Position numbers and translations under genes: made by a program. DNA of 64,000 nt from Bradyrhizobium diazoefficiens (GTDB lineage Bacteria; Pseudomonadota; Alphaproteobacteria; Rhizobiales; Xanthobacteraceae), in the NCBI RefSeq assembly GCF_016599855.1, contig NZ_CP067041.1, positions 3,038,001-3,102,000 of the forward strand, read 5' to 3'. Shown piece after piece: positions 16,558-27,230 of the stretch (position 1 is its first letter; the number at the start of each line of letters is the position of its first letter). The notes under the pieces were generated by a model. It searched no databases, was not told the origin of the DNA, and worked only from the letters and a program-made list of their open reading frames with translations.

Positions 16558-17567
16558 TGGCTGCGCTCCAGTCGCAGGCGATCGAGCAGCACGCCGATGA
16601 TGACGATCGCGCCAAGCACGACCATCTGGACGTAGCCGTCGATGCGGGTGAGATTCATGCCGTTGGACAGGATGGTGACGAACAGGGCGCCGAGCACCGC
16701 GGTGCCCACCCCGCCGCGGCCGCCGGCCAGGCTGGTTCCGCCGACCACGGCGCCGGCGATCGCTTGCAGCGAAAGTGAGCCGCCAAGGTTAGGTTCGCCA
16801 GAGCCGGTGCGCGCCGTCATCATGATGGCGCCGAGCGCGGCGAGCGCTGAGCACAGCATATAGGTGAATACCAGAATGGGTTTGACCGGCAGGCCGGCCA
16901 CCGCGGCGGCGCGCGGGTTGGTGCCGATGATGTAGAGCGAGCGGCCGAACACGGTGCGCGCCAGGGCCAGATGCAGCACGATGCCGACCGTGAAGGTGAT
17001 CGCGATCGCGGCGGGGACGCCGAACAGAGTGCCGCCGTAGAAGATCTGCGAAAACAGCTTTGGTACGCCCTGCACGGGCCGGCCGGCCGACAGCGTCGTT
17101 GCGACGCCGATTGCGATGTTGTAGCTGCCGAGCGTGGCGACAAAGGGATTCACGCCGAGCAGTGCGATCACCACGCCGTTGAACAGGCCGCAGGCGATAC
17201 CGAGGCCGAAGCCGGCGCCGAGTCCAGCGAGCAGCACGGTGGCCATGTCATGGCCCGATGCCGTCGCACCGGCCATTGCCAGCGCGGTGCCGACGCTGAC
17301 CATCGATACAGTCGGGCCGAGCGCGAGGTCGAAGCCGCGGGTGAGGATCACCACCGTCTGCGCCATGGCGAAGAGCGCGAGATAGCTGGTCTGTTGTGCG
17401 ATGTTGAGCAGATTGGCCGGCGACAGCACGCGGCCGTCGACCGCGGCAAAGCCGAGCAGCAGCATGACAAGCGCGATCGGCAGCATCGCGCGCCAGAGCC
17501 ATTCTCCCGCAAGTCGCTTTGCGTGACCCGTGTCGCTGGCCGGGACTGACAATTCGAGGTCAGACAC
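16554..17567 (-). CDS. Ribose-type ABC transporter permease (RbsC-like), second
   Basis: 337 residues with about ten hydrophobic segments and RbsC-family marks: LSPANLLNIAQQTSYLALFA near the N-terminus, GFDLALGPTVSMVSVG and IGTNPRAAAVAGLPV. It overlaps the other permease by eight bases at its start and the FAD subunit gene by four at its end, so the operon is tightly packed. It likely pairs with the permease at 17560-18579 as a heterodimeric channel. Confidence 0.9.
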   Translation of the reverse strand: MSDLELSVPASDTGHAKRLAGEWLWRAMLPIALVMLLLGFAAVDGRVLSPANLLNIAQQTSYLALFAMAQTVVILTRGFDLALGPTVSMVSVGTALAMAGATASGHDMATVLLAGLGAGFGLGIACGLFNGVVIALLGVNPFVATLGSYNIAIGVATTLSAGRPVQGVPKLFSQIFYGGTLFGVPAAIAITFTVGIVLHLALARTVFGRSLYIIGTNPRAAAVAGLPVKPILVFTYMLCSALAALGAIMMTARTGSGEPNLGGSLSLQAIAGAVVGGTSLAGGRGGVGTAVLGALFVTILSNGMNLTRIDGYVQMVVLGAIVIIGVLLDRLRLERSQ

Positions 17568-18575
17568 GCAACGTCCTCCGTCGGCTGAGTTCGTCCAGCG
17601 CCACGGCAGTCACCATGATGACGCCGAGGAAGACCGGCTGCAGGCGGGAGTCGATGTGCAGCAGGTTCAGCGCATTGCCGAGGATGATCAGGAACAGCGC
17701 GCTGACGGCGACGATCTCGACTCGGCCGACGCCGCCGCGCAGGCTGACTCCGCCGATCACGGCGGCGGCGATCGATTGCAGCATCATGCGGTCGCCGCCG
17801 AAACTCGCTTGGCCGGAGCCGACCTGTGCGGTGAGCAGGATGCCGGTGAGCGCCGCGAGCACGCTGGACAGCACATAGGTGCCGACGATGTGGCGCTGGA
17901 TCGACACGCCCGACACCACGGCCGCCTCGACATTGCCACCGATCGCATAGACATAGCGGCCGAACAGCGTTCGCCGCTGTGCGAACATCGTCGCGAGAAT
18001 GACGGCGAGCGCGATATAGACCGCCGTCGGCAGGCCGAACACCTGGGCGCGGCCAAAGCCCTTCACGAAGACTTCGGGCATGCCGTAGACGGGGATGCCG
18101 CTGGTGATCATGAGGCCGACGCCGGCGGTCGCCGACATCGTGCCCAGCGTCACCACGAAGCCGGAGACCTTGAGCTTCGCTACGCAGAAGCCGTTGACGA
18201 GCCCCACGACCAGGCCGGAGCCGAGCCCCGCCGCGACGCCGCTCGCAATGATCACGGCATTGTTGCCGGGAAACGCGACCGCAGCAGCGGCCATGGTTTT
18301 CGCGGTCACCACGCTCGCGAGCGCGACGACGGCGCCGACCGACAGGTCGAAGCCGCCCGCGACGATCACCAGGGCCTGGCCGCAGGCCACGATGGCCAGA
18401 AACGATGCGTTGCGCAGGATGTTGAGGATGTTGATGAGGCCGTAGAACTGAGGATCGGTCGCCGACATGCCGGCGACAAGCGCTACCAGCAGCGCCGGCA
18501 GGAAGCCGATCCGCCCGGCGATCAATCGGCCAAGACCGATCGACAGCCGGGGCTGAGAGGCGGTGAGGGCCGTGC

Positions 18576-18579
<4 letters not shown>
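17560..18579 (-). CDS. Ribose-type ABC transporter permease (RbsC-like), first
   Basis: 339 residues of the same family as the neighbouring permease: INILNILRNASFLAIVACGQ, GFDLSVGAVVALASV and YAIGGNVEAAVVSGV. It is multi-spanning in the inner membrane. The ATG overlaps the stop of the ATPase gene by four bases. Two RbsC-type permeases with a double-cassette ATPase is the usual design for AI-2, purine-nucleoside or sugar-alcohol importers of this class. Confidence 0.9.
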
Positions 18580-20114
<1,535 letters not shown>

Positions 20115-20137
20115 TCCCGTCTCCGTCGGCGCAGGCA

Positions 20138-20160
20138 GGCGGGAGTTCTCGTCTCCCGCC
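20138..20160 (-). other. Intercistronic stem-loop after the binding-protein gene
   Basis: Perfect 8-bp stem GGCGGGAG / CTCCCGCC with a 7-base loop, lying in the 61-base gap between the binding-protein stop (20176) and the ATPase start (20114). There is no T-run. Such hairpins commonly protect the upstream mRNA so that binding protein is made in excess over the ATPase. Confidence 0.65.
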
Positions 20161-20175
20161 GCCGTTGTTGCCGGT

Positions 20176-21279
20176 TTACTTGGCCTTGACCGAATAGACC
20201 GGCGTCCAGCTTCCGGGCGCCAGCACAAGATCCATCTGCAGTTTCGATACGGTGGTCTTGTCGATCACCGCGGCTACCGGCTGGACAAGACTCATCACCG
20301 GCTTCCTCTCGATCAGACGCACCGCCTGGTCGATCGCGATCGCACCTTCGCCAACGGGATATTGGGTTGCGAAGGCGAGGATGTCGCCGCGGTTCAGCGC
20401 GTCGAGCATGGCCTGGTTTTCGTAGGACGACACGATCTTCAGGTCGCTTCGGCCAGCCTCGGCGACGGCTCCGATCGCGGCTTCGGCGGTCGGCGCGGTG
20501 CCCCAGATCACGTTCATGCCGGGATAGGCCTGCAGCGCGTCCTGGATGAGCTGGAGTTGCACCGCGACGCCGGAGTCACCGAATTTTTCGGCTAGGATCT
20601 TCGCGCTGGCGTTCCTGGCGATTGCCTTCTTGAAGCCTTCGTTGAACGATTCCGCCCATCCCGAGCCGGCCGGTCCGGGGAACGTCACGATGTTGAGCTT
20701 GTCGCCGGGCTTGGTCTGCGCCAGCAGGCCTTCGCCGGTGACTTCGCCCATGGCGACGAAGTCGACATAGTTGGCCGCCGGCAGGGCGTTGGGCGGCAGC
20801 GGATTGGTGACGCCGACGACCGGAACGCCCTTGGCCCTGGCCTCTTCGAATTTCTTGCTCAGCCCGGCGCCCGAGATGGCTCCGACGATGATGGCATCGG
20901 GACCGCTCGCCATGCAATCGTCGAACTGCGAGAGCTGCTTGGGCAGGTTCTCATAGCCACCCGCTTCATAGAGCGTCATGTTGACGTTCATCGCCTCGGC
21001 TTGCTTCACGACGCCGTAGGCGACCGCCACCCAGAAACTGTCCTTCATGTGCGGAAAGAGGACGCACAGCTTGTAGGGTTTCTCTGCCTTCGGCAATGCC
21101 GTGTACTCCGCCGGTTTTGGCGTGCCGGATGAGGCATCATAGACCTTCATCGGGAACCACGGTGTGTCGGCCGCGGCGGGGGCGATTGATACGGCCAAAG
21201 CGAGACCGGTGAGAGCTCCCAGTGTAGCGCGGACCGGCTGACGCTGGCTGGCGGTGAGGGACGTCGTGCAACTTGTCAT
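20176..21279 (-). CDS. TorT-like periplasmic substrate-binding protein of a ribose-type ABC importer
   Basis: 367 residues with a signal peptide (hydrophobic core LGALTGLALAVSIAPAAA, cleavage near residue 38). The start at 21279 has GAGGA seven bases upstream. The mature protein resembles TorT, the periplasmic partner of the TMAO sensor TorS, more than RbsB: TPWFPMKVYDASS, YKLCVLFPHMKDSFW, LYEAGGYENLPKQ, VIWGTAPTAEAA and a C-terminal LAPGSWTPVYSVKAK. No torS-like gene is nearby; instead ATPase and permease genes follow, so it serves transport here. The ligand is probably the substrate of the Mo hydroxylase/hydantoinase (inference). Confidence 0.85.
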   Translation of the reverse strand: MTSCTTSLTASQRQPVRATLGALTGLALAVSIAPAAADTPWFPMKVYDASSGTPKPAEYTALPKAEKPYKLCVLFPHMKDSFWVAVAYGVVKQAEAMNVNMTLYEAGGYENLPKQLSQFDDCMASGPDAIIVGAISGAGLSKKFEEARAKGVPVVGVTNPLPPNALPAANYVDFVAMGEVTGEGLLAQTKPGDKLNIVTFPGPAGSGWAESFNEGFKKAIARNASAKILAEKFGDSGVAVQLQLIQDALQAYPGMNVIWGTAPTAEAAIGAVAEAGRSDLKIVSSYENQAMLDALNRGDILAFATQYPVGEGAIAIDQAVRLIERKPVMSLVQPVAAVIDKTTVSKLQMDLVLAPGSWTPVYSVKAK

Positions 21280-21384
21280 AGGTCGATCCTCGGGGTTGGA
21301 AGGAAAGGGCGAGGGCCGACGACTTCGATCCTCGCTGTATGCACGATCCGTGCTGCCCGGCAGAAGCACGGTTTGCCATCGGCC

Positions 21385-23346
21385 TTAGCCGGCGGCCCAC
21401 ATAGCGACCGAGCGCCGCTCGAAACCCTCGCGGAACTGACGGGTGGATTCAGGAAGTAGCGTGCCGTTGCCCCAGTCGAGGATCACGGCGTGCTGGCGGA
21501 TGACGTCGAGCACGTCGATCTCGCCGCTGCGATAGCGCCGGGCCACGAGTTCCGGGTCAAGCCGGGCATTGGCGACCCGCTCGGTCCTGAGCTTGGTGCG
21601 GAGCGCGTCGGTCGCGGCTTTGTCGACCTCATATTCGCAGAGCTCGGCGTCGATGGTTTGCACGACCACGCCATAGTCCTTGGCGGCGCGTGCGACCGAG
21701 ACGTAGTCGTCCTTGATGTCCTCGATCACGAGGCGCGGGTCCCGCTCGAGCGGATCACCGAACCCGCCGCCGCCGGCTGTCGGCCGCGAGAACACATCAC
21801 CTTCGCCGATCGGAACGTCGGAGAAGATCGAGCCCAGTCGTTCCTCGCGATCGGCACCGGCGCGCGTCAGGGTCAGGCCGTGGGGCATCGAGGGCAGGCC
21901 GCCTTCGATGCCCCACACCACGGCGCGCTCGCGGTCACAGATGTAGGAGATCACGGTCTTCTCGGCCTGCAGCATCCGCGATGTCTTCATGACGCCGGCG
22001 CCGCCGCGCCATTTGCCGGGGCCAGGCGAGTCCGTAAGGATCTCGCACTTGGTGGTCAGGATGGGATTGGCGCGCTCCTGGCCCTCGACCGGCTGCGACA
22101 TCAGCCCGGTGCCGAAGCAGGCGGTCGTGACGTTGCTGCCGTCCTTGCCGTTGCGGCCGCCCCAGCCGCCGGGCAGCCAGTCGTAGAACATGAAGATCGG
22201 CTTGTCGGCGCTGCGACCGTCGAACCCGCCGGTGAGCAGATATTCGAGATTGAAGGCGCAGGCGAGCGCGCGTTCCGGCATCAGCTTCGACCACATCTCA
22301 TAGATCGAGTTCATGATCTTCTCGAACGGCATCAGGAAGCCGGTGACGGCGATCGGCCATTTGGCATCGACGATCGAACCTTCGGGCGCGATGATGTCGA
22401 AGCATCGATAGAATCCGGAGTTCAGCGGCAGGTCGGGGAAGAAGGTCTTCATGCCAGCCGCGACCGCCGAGAACGTCGCGCCGAATGCCGAATTGTAGAT
22501 CGAGCCGATGGTCGGATGGCTGCCGGTGAAGTCGTAGATCGCGCGGTCGCCCTTGATCGTCATCTTGATCTTGATCGGGATCATGCCTTCGCCGCCGGCG
22601 GGATCCCGATCGATGAAGTCGACCGTCTCCCATTCGCCGTCGGGCAGTGCCGCGATGCGCTGGCGCGCCGAACGCTCGACATAGTCCTGCACCGCGGCGA
22701 GGCCGGTCTCGACGGTGTCGCGGCCATATTTGTTGACGAGGCGCAAGATCTCGCGCTCGCAAACCTGCGTGGCCTGGGCCTGCGCCTGGATATCGCCGAT
22801 GATCGAGGCCGGGTCGCGGGTGTTGGAGGCGATCAAATGCGCGACGTCCTTGCGCAGGCCCGCCTTGTCGAAAAGCCGGACCGGCGTGATGCGCAATCCT
22901 TCGCGGAACATCTCGCGGGCGGCAACGTCGAACGATCCGGGCACGCTGCCGCCGACATCGGACCAATGTCCGTTCGACTGGCTGAAGGCGATGATCTTAC
23001 CGTCGGCGAAGATCGGCCGGACCAGCCGGACGTCGGAAAAATGTGTGCCGCCGGCATAGGGGTCGTTGATCGCGAACACGTCGCCTTCATGCATGTCGCC
23101 CTCGAAGTGGCGCATGACGTCCTGGCAGGTGAAGTGCAGCGTGCCGACATGGACGGCGATGTCCTGATTGCCCTGGGCGGCGCATTCGCCCTTGGCGTCG
23201 TGGAGGGCGCTGGAGAAATCGCGGTTGTAGATCACGAAGGAGTAGCAGGTCCTAAGCACCTGCTCGCCCATCTGGTCGACGCTGGTGATGAAGGAGTTTT
23301 TGAGGACTTCGAAGGTTACGGGGTCGAGCGCAAGATCGCCGGCCAT
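21385..23346 (-). CDS. hyuB: Hydantoinase B / N-methylhydantoinase-type subunit
   Basis: 653 residues covering the HyuB domain: LDPVTFEVLKNSFITSVDQMGEQVLRTCYSF at the N-terminus, DVFAINDPYAGGTHFSDV near residue 90, WSDVGGSVPGSFD near residue 124 and PTAGGGGFGDP near residue 525. HyuB with HyuA performs ATP-dependent opening of hydantoin, 5-oxoproline or related lactam rings, and the family also includes acetone/acetophenone carboxylases. It starts four bases after the hyuA stop. The C-terminal part from about residue 540 is an extension of the core domain. Confidence 0.9.
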   Translation of the reverse strand: MAGDLALDPVTFEVLKNSFITSVDQMGEQVLRTCYSFVIYNRDFSSALHDAKGECAAQGNQDIAVHVGTLHFTCQDVMRHFEGDMHEGDVFAINDPYAGGTHFSDVRLVRPIFADGKIIAFSQSNGHWSDVGGSVPGSFDVAAREMFREGLRITPVRLFDKAGLRKDVAHLIASNTRDPASIIGDIQAQAQATQVCEREILRLVNKYGRDTVETGLAAVQDYVERSARQRIAALPDGEWETVDFIDRDPAGGEGMIPIKIKMTIKGDRAIYDFTGSHPTIGSIYNSAFGATFSAVAAGMKTFFPDLPLNSGFYRCFDIIAPEGSIVDAKWPIAVTGFLMPFEKIMNSIYEMWSKLMPERALACAFNLEYLLTGGFDGRSADKPIFMFYDWLPGGWGGRNGKDGSNVTTACFGTGLMSQPVEGQERANPILTTKCEILTDSPGPGKWRGGAGVMKTSRMLQAEKTVISYICDRERAVVWGIEGGLPSMPHGLTLTRAGADREERLGSIFSDVPIGEGDVFSRPTAGGGGFGDPLERDPRLVIEDIKDDYVSVARAAKDYGVVVQTIDAELCEYEVDKAATDALRTKLRTERVANARLDPELVARRYRSGEIDVLDVIRQHAVILDWGNGTLLPESTRQFREGFERRSVAMWAAG

Positions 23347-23350
23347 CGGC

Positions 23351-25378
23351 TCACTCCTTCACGCGAATGATGATGTTGAGATATTTGTCGACCTCGGCGC
23401 TGGCGCCGGGCGGCACAACGGTCGTCGCATCGACCTGTTCGATGATCGCGGGGCCCTGGAAAGTGAAACCGCAGGGCAGGTCGTCGCGCGCATAGACCGG
23501 CGTATCGAGCCCGTTACCGTCGAACCAGACGCGGCGCCGGTCGACCGGCTCCGGGATCGCGCCGGTTGGCTTGTGGACGGCGAACTCGGCCTTGGGGACG
23601 ACGCCGATGGCTTTCAAATTGAGGCGGAAGAAGCTGACGGGCGAGTCGTCGCGGCGGAAATTGTATTCGCGCTGGTGCTCGGCATGAAAGCTCTGGACGA
23701 GGTCGGCGATCACGCCGATCGGGCGAGCCGCGGTGACGGCGAGCGAGCGCCACTGGCCACGATACATCATGTCGATCGACCGCTGCAGCACGATGTCGTG
23801 CGGCGCGACCCCTTCATGGGTCAGCCGCGCCATTGCTTCCTTCTCCAACGCGCCGAACTGGACCTCGATGTCGGCGGCGTCAGCTTCGTCAGCGTCGACC
23901 ATGCAGCTTTGCGAGAAGTCATGCTGCATGTCGACCAGCAGGCAGCCGAGCGCCGAGGTCACGCCGGGATTGGGCGGCACGATCACGACGGGAATGGCGA
24001 GTTCGCGCGCGACGTCGACGCCGTGCAGGGCGCCGGCACCCCCGAAGGCGACCAGCGCGAAATCGCGTGGATCGTAGCCGCGGCTGATTGAGATCAGCCT
24101 GACGGCGTCCGACATGTTGGCGTTGGCGACCTTCAGGATGGCGTCCGCCGCCTCATGCAAGCCGAGCCCGAACGGCTTTGCGACGCCATCCTCGACGGCC
24201 TTGTGGGCAACCTCGGGGTCGAGCATCACCTTGCCGCCGGCCAGACTGGTGCCGAGCCGGCCCATCGTGACGTTGGCATCGGTATTGGTCGGCTGCGTAT
24301 TGCCATTGCCGTAACAGGCGGGGCCTGGATAGGCGCCGGCCGATTGCGGGCCGTTGCGGAGCGAGCCGGCCGGATCGGTCCAGGCCAGCGATCCGCCGCC
24401 GGCGCCAATGGTGAGGACCTCGATCGAGGCAAAGCGGATCGGGTAGCCGAACTCGATGTGCCAGTCCTTGGTGATGCGCGACTGGCCCTCATAGGCCAGC
24501 GACACGTCGGTCGAGGTGCCGCCCATGTCAAGGCCGATCGAATTGGGAAAGCCGCAGAGGCCGGCGATGTAGCGGCTGGCGATGGCGCCGGCGGCAATGC
24601 CGGAGCCGGCAAGGCGCGCTGCGAAATCCTTCACGCTGGCCGGCGTCATGACGCCGCCGCCGGTGTGCAGCAGCAAGAGATCGCGGGTATAGCCTTCATC
24701 GGCGAGGCGTTCGCCAAGGCGGCTCGTGTAACTGACGACGACGGGGCTGACGACGGCATTGGCGACCGTGGTCGAGAACCGCTCGTGCTCGAAGATTTCG
24801 GGGAGCACCTGCGATGAGATCGAAACCGGGATGTCCGGCATTTCCTGCAGCAGGATGTCGCGCATGGCGCGCTCATTGGCGCCGTTGAGATAAGCGTTCA
24901 TGAAACAGACTGCGATCGCGGCCACCCCCCGGCGCTTGAGGATGCGCGCGACGTTGCGCGCGGCATCAACGTCGAGCGGCTGGATCACCTTGCCGCCGGC
25001 GTCGATGCGTTCGGGCACGGTCAGCCGGTCGCGTCTCGGCACGTAGGGCTTGACGACGTCCTTGTAGGTGTCCCAGAGGTCTTCCTTGTTGGCGCGCCGG
25101 ATCTCGATGACGTCGCGAAACCCTTCGGTCGTCACGACGGCGGTGCGAGGCAGGCGGCGCGTGATCAGCGCGTTGGTCGCAACGGTGGTGCCGTGCGAGA
25201 ACAGCGCCACCTTGGACAGGTCGATGCCGGCCTTGGAAACGCCGCCCATGATCCCTTCGATGGGATCGCGGGTGGATGAGGTTTTCTCGATGCGGATGAG
25301 GCCGGTGGCCTCGTCCATGATGCAGATGTCGGTGAAGGTGCCGCCGACGTCAACGGCCACGCGAAGATTCTGCACCAT
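23351..25378 (-). CDS. hyuA: Hydantoinase A / 5-oxoprolinase-type ATPase subunit
   Basis: 675 residues. ATG 25378 has GGAAGGA seven bases upstream and gives the expected N-terminus RVAVDVGGTFTDICIMD, the actin-like ATPase phosphate loop. Family blocks follow: FSHGTTVATNALI near residue 64, GLDMGGTSTDVSLAYEG near residue 280, IGAGGGSLAW near residue 328 and FGGAGALHGVDVARE near residue 450. It couples ATP hydrolysis to lactam/imide ring opening or carboxylation with HyuB. It is the first structural gene of the leftward operon, behind the araC gene. It is not a close copy of the hyuA at 61756-63822. Confidence 0.9.
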   Translation of the reverse strand: MVQNLRVAVDVGGTFTDICIMDEATGLIRIEKTSSTRDPIEGIMGGVSKAGIDLSKVALFSHGTTVATNALITRRLPRTAVVTTEGFRDVIEIRRANKEDLWDTYKDVVKPYVPRRDRLTVPERIDAGGKVIQPLDVDAARNVARILKRRGVAAIAVCFMNAYLNGANERAMRDILLQEMPDIPVSISSQVLPEIFEHERFSTTVANAVVSPVVVSYTSRLGERLADEGYTRDLLLLHTGGGVMTPASVKDFAARLAGSGIAAGAIASRYIAGLCGFPNSIGLDMGGTSTDVSLAYEGQSRITKDWHIEFGYPIRFASIEVLTIGAGGGSLAWTDPAGSLRNGPQSAGAYPGPACYGNGNTQPTNTDANVTMGRLGTSLAGGKVMLDPEVAHKAVEDGVAKPFGLGLHEAADAILKVANANMSDAVRLISISRGYDPRDFALVAFGGAGALHGVDVARELAIPVVIVPPNPGVTSALGCLLVDMQHDFSQSCMVDADEADAADIEVQFGALEKEAMARLTHEGVAPHDIVLQRSIDMMYRGQWRSLAVTAARPIGVIADLVQSFHAEHQREYNFRRDDSPVSFFRLNLKAIGVVPKAEFAVHKPTGAIPEPVDRRRVWFDGNGLDTPVYARDDLPCGFTFQGPAIIEQVDATTVVPPGASAEVDKYLNIIIRVKE

Positions 25379-25643
25379 GCGGCTTCCTTCCAACATGCTT
25401 TTGCCGGCCCGAGGTTGGGGGCGAGCGCGCGGGATCGCCCAGATCGCTTGATCAGGGCGCCGCGAACGCTCAGCTCGACCGGCGGATTTCGAAACTGTCG
25501 GGAGGACTATAGGGAGATCGTCGGCGGGGCTCTTGACGCTGAGCGCAGAAGAATTTGTGTCTGAGAGCACGGTGGGCTCAAACGCGCATGTCCAATCGCC
25601 ACCCGCCTAACAGGCAGTCAGGGCAAACGGAAAGCTGTGTCGC

Positions 25644-26603
25644 CTACGGATTGGGCGCTCGCGAGGCGGCGCGCGCCTCGCTCGGCGAGCAGCCGAACCG
25701 GCCGCGGTAGTTGCGGCTGAACTGCGCCTGGTCGCCGAAGCCCCAGTGATAGGCGATCTCCGAAATGCTCTTGCGGCAGTGCGGATCGCGCAGCATCGCG
25801 TCGCACATCATGAGGCGCTGGGTGCGGATATAGCTGCTCACGGTGATGCCTTCGCCCTCGAAGATCTGGTGCAGATATCGCAGAGAAATGCCGCAACCGT
25901 CCGCCACCACCTGCGGCGTCAGCCGCATGTCGTCGAGGCGCGTGCGGATGAAATGCTCGCAGCGATGCAGGTGCGCATTGCGGACGGTGGACGAGTGCCC
26001 GGCAAGCACGCGCTCGTCGGACTCGACCGCCATCGCCAGCAGGTCGATCAGATGCTTGCCCATCATGGCGCAGGCGGACTCGTCCATTTCGCCGATGCGC
26101 TCGCCGGCGAGGCGCAGCGTATCGACGAACAGCGCGCCGACGCTGCGGGTGGCGTCGATTTGCAGCGTCGCAAGACGTTCGGGACGGGAGATCCGCGCCC
26201 GCAGCACCGCGCTCGGAATCTTCAGCACCCAGAGTGCCGCGGGATCGTGATGGCTGAACTCATAGGGCAGATGACTGCGCTCGATCAGGAAAGCGCCTGG
26301 CCGGCACCGGACGTCCTTGCGGTCTTGCTCGAAGCGGATTTCCGCGAGCTCAGGTACTGTGATCAGGAAGCATTCTTCCCGTTCATTCAGGAGTTGGTGT
26401 TCATGCCTCTTGTAGAGCACACCGTCCGAGATTTGGCGTGACACCGACACCGGTCCGAGGGACCAGGCGCGCAGGCTACCGTAGAAGTCATGCCCTCCGC
26501 GGAAGCGAAGGTCCAGCGGGAAGTAAATCTTGGAGACGATCTCCTGCCAGAACTCGCGGCGATGATGCGAGGGAACATCGTTGGTCGCGAAAGTGGTCTG
26601 CAT
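25644..26603 (-). CDS. AraC-family transcriptional regulator
   Basis: 319 residues from ATG 26603 (GGAG six bases upstream). Residues about 1-190 form an AraC-binding-like sensor domain (FPLDLRFRGGHDFYGSL). The C-terminal double helix-turn-helix is complete: CGISLRYLHQIFEGEGITVSSYI, then ISEIAYHWGFGDQAQFSRNYR and FGCSPSEARA, the AraC signature. It lies 265 bases upstream of hyuA in the same direction and is the likely activator of the operon. Confidence 0.9.
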   Translation of the reverse strand: MQTTFATNDVPSHHRREFWQEIVSKIYFPLDLRFRGGHDFYGSLRAWSLGPVSVSRQISDGVLYKRHEHQLLNEREECFLITVPELAEIRFEQDRKDVRCRPGAFLIERSHLPYEFSHHDPAALWVLKIPSAVLRARISRPERLATLQIDATRSVGALFVDTLRLAGERIGEMDESACAMMGKHLIDLLAMAVESDERVLAGHSSTVRNAHLHRCEHFIRTRLDDMRLTPQVVADGCGISLRYLHQIFEGEGITVSSYIRTQRLMMCDAMLRDPHCRKSISEIAYHWGFGDQAQFSRNYRGRFGCSPSEARAASRAPNP

Positions 26604-26945
26604 CCTGCGCTCCGTGACTGCCGTCCACTGTTGGCCTTCGCTTCTCCTTCGCGACGCCGATGTCGCGGCGCCCGCAAAAAAAATCCTCTGTTCGATCGTT
26701 GATGACCGCACTCATACCCACCCCCGTCGCCGTCATCAGCTTGCTGAGGACAGCAGGATGACGTCAAGTCCAATGGAAGGGAAAGCCGATAATTTAGGCC
26801 GCACGTGCACAATAGTAATCAAGGCAACCGACCGACGGGAGCCGCGATCGGCAGCAACGTCCCGGACAAAAGTCCGTCAAGGGAGGTTACATATCACTGC
26901 ATGCTCCTGGCAATTGCACCAGGGAACTGCGAAGGCTGGTCAAAA

Positions 26946-27083
26946 GGCCGGCAGCCGATCCCTACAGCAAGACGCTCTACCGCCAGCGCAGTCTGATCGA
27001 GCGCATGTGCCCGCCTCAAGGACTCTCGCCGCATCGCGACGCGCTGCGACAAGTTAGCAAGAAATGTCCTCGCTGATGCGCAA
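26946..27083 (+). pseudogene. IS5-family transposase remnant (C-terminal, frameshifted)
   Basis: Short pieces of an IS5-type transposase C-terminus appear in three frames: GRQPIP, then after a lost base YSKTLYRQRSLIERM (26962 on), then after another indel RLKDSRRIATRCDKLARNVLA (from about 27011). In intact relatives these are continuous (RQPIPYSKTLYRQRxxIERMFxRLKDxRRIATRYDKLARNF). There are no intact ends and no N-terminus, so the element is long dead. It marks past insertion or rearrangement at the border between the hydantoinase and lysine modules. Confidence 0.75.
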
Positions 27084-27095
27084 GCGCACCAAGCA

Positions 27096-27221
27096 GGCTG
27101 GTGTCACCTTCTCGATCACAGCCCCGCGCTCGAATTGCTGGTGGACGATGACGGCGCCGTTGCCGGCGCCAGCCGTGAGAAAGACGATCGCTGGACGGTG
27201 CACGCCAGGGCGGTCGTACTG
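27096..27221 (+). pseudogene. FAD-dependent oxidoreductase (fumarate-reductase-type) fragment
   Basis: After AGVT and a one-base shift, the frame from 27114 reads DHSPALELLVDDDGAVAGAS and WTVHARAVVL, then a stop at 27237. This is typical of the mid-part of FAD-binding-2 flavoproteins (VTILDHSPALELLxDxxGAVAGA...W.VRAxAVVLATGG), cut off before the ATGG motif. It abuts the IS5 remnant and runs into the 3' end of the aminotransferase gene on the other strand. No full-length parent is present in the window. Confidence 0.65.
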
Positions 27222-27230
27222 ATTTCTGTC

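Noticed and set aside
26805..26996. 63-codon frame in the gap before the aminotransferase
   Set aside because: Only its last residues match anything (the transposase remnant, before a frameshift); not a gene.
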